Part shown: in pieces, positions 62,041-64,000 of the stretch
How the letters are laid out: each line of letters opens with the position of its first letter
Position numbering within the stretch: position 1 is the first letter of the stretch
The notes under the pieces: generated by a model
The model's input: the letters and a program-made list of their open reading frames with translations, nothing else
What the model was told of the DNA's origin: nothing
The model's database searches: none
Origin: Candidatus Zixiibacteriota bacterium
GTDB taxonomy: Bacteria > Zixibacteria > MSB-5A5 > GN15 > PGXB01
Length of the DNA stretch: 64,000 nt
Direction of reading: 5' to 3'
NCBI GenBank assembly: GCA_016933955.1
Contig: JAFGTT010000010.1
Span: forward strand, 50,753 to 114,752
Position numbers and translations under genes: made by a program

Positions 62041-62752
62041 TCCCCGACTCGATGTTCTGGCTATTGCCGCCCACCGTGATGATATCGAAATCACCTGCGG
62101 CGGGACGATAATAAAGATGGTCGATTCCGGGAAAAAAGTCGGTATTCTTGATCTGACCCGGGGCGAGATGGGAACCAAGGGGACGGCTGAGGAACGTGAG
62201 CGCGACTCAATCGAAGCGGCCCGGATTATGGGTATTCACTGGCGCGGTAATCTGAATTTGCCTGATGCCGGGATTGAGATTACGCGGGAGAATAAACTCA
62301 ATATTGCGCGGGTGATCCGAAAATTCAAACCGGAGCTGGTCATATTGCCATTCTGGATTCAGCGCCATCCCGATCACCTCTACGCTTCACAATTGGGTTA
62401 CGATGCCTGTTTCCTGGCCGGGCTGAAAAAACTGGAAATCGAAAACGAACCGCATCGACCGCGCAAGATAATATACACCTCGTCTTTTCGTGATGTGCAT
62501 CATTCGTTCTTTATTGATGTGACAAAGCAAATGTCGCGTAAGCTCGATGCCGTAGCGGCCTATAAATCTCAGTTTGACGGATCGCCGCAGTCAAAGGAAA
62601 TCTTCAAACCCGGGGTTGATATCTTCGAATTTATGACCGTTACGGCCAAACATTATGGTCATCTGGTCGGGGTAGATTACGCCGAGGCGTTTTGTGTTAA
62701 AGAGAATATTTTAATCGATGATCCGACAGCCATGCCGGTTCGTTCTATCTAA
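62033..62752 (+). CDS. bshB1: Bacillithiol biosynthesis deacetylase
   Basis: A 239-residue zinc deacetylase of the LmbE/PIG-L family that removes the acetyl group from GlcNAc-malate. Metal motifs are AAHRDDIE (His14, Asp17; the usual Pro is Arg15) and RHPDHLYAS (near residue 110). The block LDLTRGEMGTKGTAEERERDS is typical of BshB1. It ends the bshC-bshA-bshB set, so the full pathway is encoded together. Confidence 0.92.
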   Translation: MDDPRLDVLAIAAHRDDIEITCGGTIIKMVDSGKKVGILDLTRGEMGTKGTAEERERDSIEAARIMGIHWRGNLNLPDAGIEITRENKLNIARVIRKFKPELVILPFWIQRHPDHLYASQLGYDACFLAGLKKLEIENEPHRPRKIIYTSSFRDVHHSFFIDVTKQMSRKLDAVAAYKSQFDGSPQSKEIFKPGVDIFEFMTVTAKHYGHLVGVDYAEAFCVKENILIDDPTAMPVRSI

Positions 62753-62778
62753 AGCAATCAGTTTTTCGAGCAATATTA

Positions 62779-63750
62779 CTACTCGGCCTGGCCAAGCACC
62801 ACAGGCCGGCTAACCTGGGATTCCAGGGTGTCCATTTCTTTTTCAAGAGCATCCGGATTATAGCCGTCTTTTCGAACCCGGAGATCGAAATAAATAATGA
62901 CTCCAACTATTGGTATCAACGGGCTGGCTATCATCCAGCCTAAATGTTTGATGTAATCCGGCACGAGTTCGAATATAATCATCAGGACAAACATTACTAT
63001 ATTCAATATCAAACCAATCCAGAATATTTTCCACCACGAACCCTTAACCAGATTGCGGCTTCGGGCCAGAGAATCCAGAACTCCACATTTTTCAAATAAT
63101 ATAGCGGGAATGAAAACATACCAAGCCACACTTAAGTAGATTGCAAAAGGGATTCCAACAATGGTGATTAATAAAGCGGTAACAGCCAGTGAATAAAGAA
63201 TACCCGCAAAAACCATCGTTCCATAGCGTTTGAAAGCCCGTTTATAGCTGTGGCCAATTTTTATTTTTCGGTTAAGATATTGATCTCCAATCAGGCATAC
63301 AATGGCGGCATTGTAAAGAGGGGCGACCACAATGGTCTCAATCATGAACAGAATCGCTTCCGGGAATGAGATAATTATATCACCATTATGGAAGGAGGTT
63401 ATGTCAAGATTATTCCATATGTTGATATGAGACAGGATATATAACGGTAAATAAATAAGAGCCGTCATAATCATCAGATTAAGGAAGTGTTTAACATAAA
63501 TTCTGAACGACTCCCCGAAGATTTCCGAAATATCTCGCGGCCCGAGGATGTTTTTTTCGACCGGGGGAGAAAGGGGAGGCGGTTGGATGGGCAGGAAGTT
63601 TGTGTATTCGGGTATCCGATCGGATATTTCCGCAGTGTCGGGGACAATGACATCATGACCGCAATTTCGGCATCTGGCCGTATCGCCCGGCTTGAGATAC
63701 TTAAGAAGTATCTCCGCGCCGCACGACGGGCATGTGAATTTGAGTGACAT
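62779..63750 (-). CDS. Zinc-ribbon membrane protein (DUF975-like)
   Basis: A 323-residue protein. It begins with a zinc ribbon (CPSCGAE ... CRNCGHD, four Cys), a Pro-rich linker (40-60), then about six transmembrane helices resembling DUF975/glycerophosphoryl-diester-phosphodiesterase membrane domains: FGESFRIYVKHFLNLMIM, PLYNAAIVCLIGDQYLNRKI, KGSWWKIFWIGLILNIVMF. ATG 63750 is chosen with GGGAGGG 2-3 bases upstream of the spacing; an ATG 6 codons earlier is open. Function is unknown. Confidence 0.82.
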   Translation of the reverse strand: MSLKFTCPSCGAEILLKYLKPGDTARCRNCGHDVIVPDTAEISDRIPEYTNFLPIQPPPLSPPVEKNILGPRDISEIFGESFRIYVKHFLNLMIMTALIYLPLYILSHINIWNNLDITSFHNGDIIISFPEAILFMIETIVVAPLYNAAIVCLIGDQYLNRKIKIGHSYKRAFKRYGTMVFAGILYSLAVTALLITIVGIPFAIYLSVAWYVFIPAILFEKCGVLDSLARSRNLVKGSWWKIFWIGLILNIVMFVLMIIFELVPDYIKHLGWMIASPLIPIVGVIIYFDLRVRKDGYNPDALEKEMDTLESQVSRPVVLGQAE

Positions 63751-63910
63751 AAGCCCTCCCAAAAGCAATTCCTAAATAGCGATATAGATGATGCGAATCA
63801 AAGTCAGCAGATAATCCAACTATCTAATTCTAAGTGAAAATATATTTTATGTCAATGGCTTTCTTTTTTCCATAAGCTTCTCATTTATATTGATATGAAA
63901 ATGGCGGGAC

Positions 63911-63939
63911 TTGATTTCGGGCAGATGAATTGTTATAGT
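63911..63939 (+). promoter_or_regulatory. Promoter of the selenocysteine tRNA
   Basis: TTGATT (63911-63916), 17 bases, TATAGT (63934-63939). The first base of the mature tRNA is 7 bases beyond the -10, the usual spacing for a transcription start. Confidence 0.7.
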
Positions 63940-63945
63940 AATCCC

Positions 63946-64000
63946 GGAAGCGGATAGGGTCTGGTGGCCCTTGCGGTCTTCAAAACCGTGGGGAGGCGGT
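63946..64000 (+). tRNA. selC: Selenocysteine tRNA (UCA), 3' part beyond window
   Basis: The start GGAAGCGG forms the 5' half of the long acceptor stem. A D-arm AGGG-TCTGGTGG-CCCT follows, then an anticodon arm with stem GCGGT/ACCGT and loop CTTCAAA whose anticodon is TCA (reads UGA). The sequence after it, GGGGAGGCGGT, begins the long variable arm of this tRNA class. Only the first 55 of about 95 bases are in the window, so the 3' half and CCA cannot be checked. Confidence 0.9.

Overview
The window looks like chromosomal DNA of a diderm bacterium of the FCB superphylum outside classical Bacteroidota; a Zixibacteria-like lineage is my best guess. The evidence is a gingipain-type PorU homologue and a PorV homologue, proteins ending in type IX secretion (T9SS) C-terminal domains, a complete Bat (aerotolerance) operon and bacillithiol synthesis genes. 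Unlike typical Bacteroidota, many genes have strong GGAGG-type ribosome sites and TTGACA-N17-TATATA-like promoters. There are no insertion sequences, CRISPR arrays or phage genes. Most genes sit in compact operons with overlaps of 1-40 bases. The lineage assignment is an inference; no database search was possible.

Layout. 1-3.6 kb: the 5' part of an outer-membrane protein gene (minus strand), threonine aldolase, a PIN-like protein and a metallo-beta-lactamase-fold hydrolase. 3.7-7.1 kb: succinate dehydrogenase sdhDCAB with promoter and bidirectional terminator. 7.1-8.5 kb: an unrecognised membrane protein. 8.6-12.5 kb (minus strand): an operon joining a fumarate-reductase-like flavoprotein and an iron-sulfur subunit to HdrB and HdrC proteins. 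A CRP-like palindrome lies between it and the divergent sucCD (12.8-14.9 kb). This makes 4-15 kb a centre of succinate/fumarate/succinyl-CoA metabolism. 15.2-18.8 kb: GNAT protein, deacetylase-like protein, methyltransferase and a ferredoxin with a probable Asp cluster ligand. 19.2-21.7 kb: asparaginase and tryptophanase.

22.1-40.5 kb is a long run of envelope genes on one strand: PorU-type C25 peptidase, a PorV homologue with a huge propeller-like insertion, an M6-type metalloprotease with VCBS repeats and a sorting domain, two related small membrane proteins, an NHL-repeat lipoprotein, a large outer-membrane protein, an Omp85-family protein and a UbiA prenyltransferase. This is the best candidate for an undescribed system: a compact secretion/sortase module with a modified shuttle. 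40.6-50.8 kb is a ten-gene Bat operon (MoxR, DUF58, BatA-E, two extra BatD-like proteins and a TPR/SurA-like protein). 50.9-52.9 kb: a flippase-like membrane protein and CorA.

53.0-59.3 kb: a TetR-controlled RND efflux operon with a perfect 12-base inverted repeat at its promoter. It runs directly into bacillithiol synthesis genes bshC-bshA-bshB (59.3-62.8 kb), linking efflux with thiol redox defence. The window ends with a zinc-ribbon membrane protein (minus strand) and the first 55 bases of a selenocysteine tRNA with its own promoter, which predicts selenoproteins in this genome.
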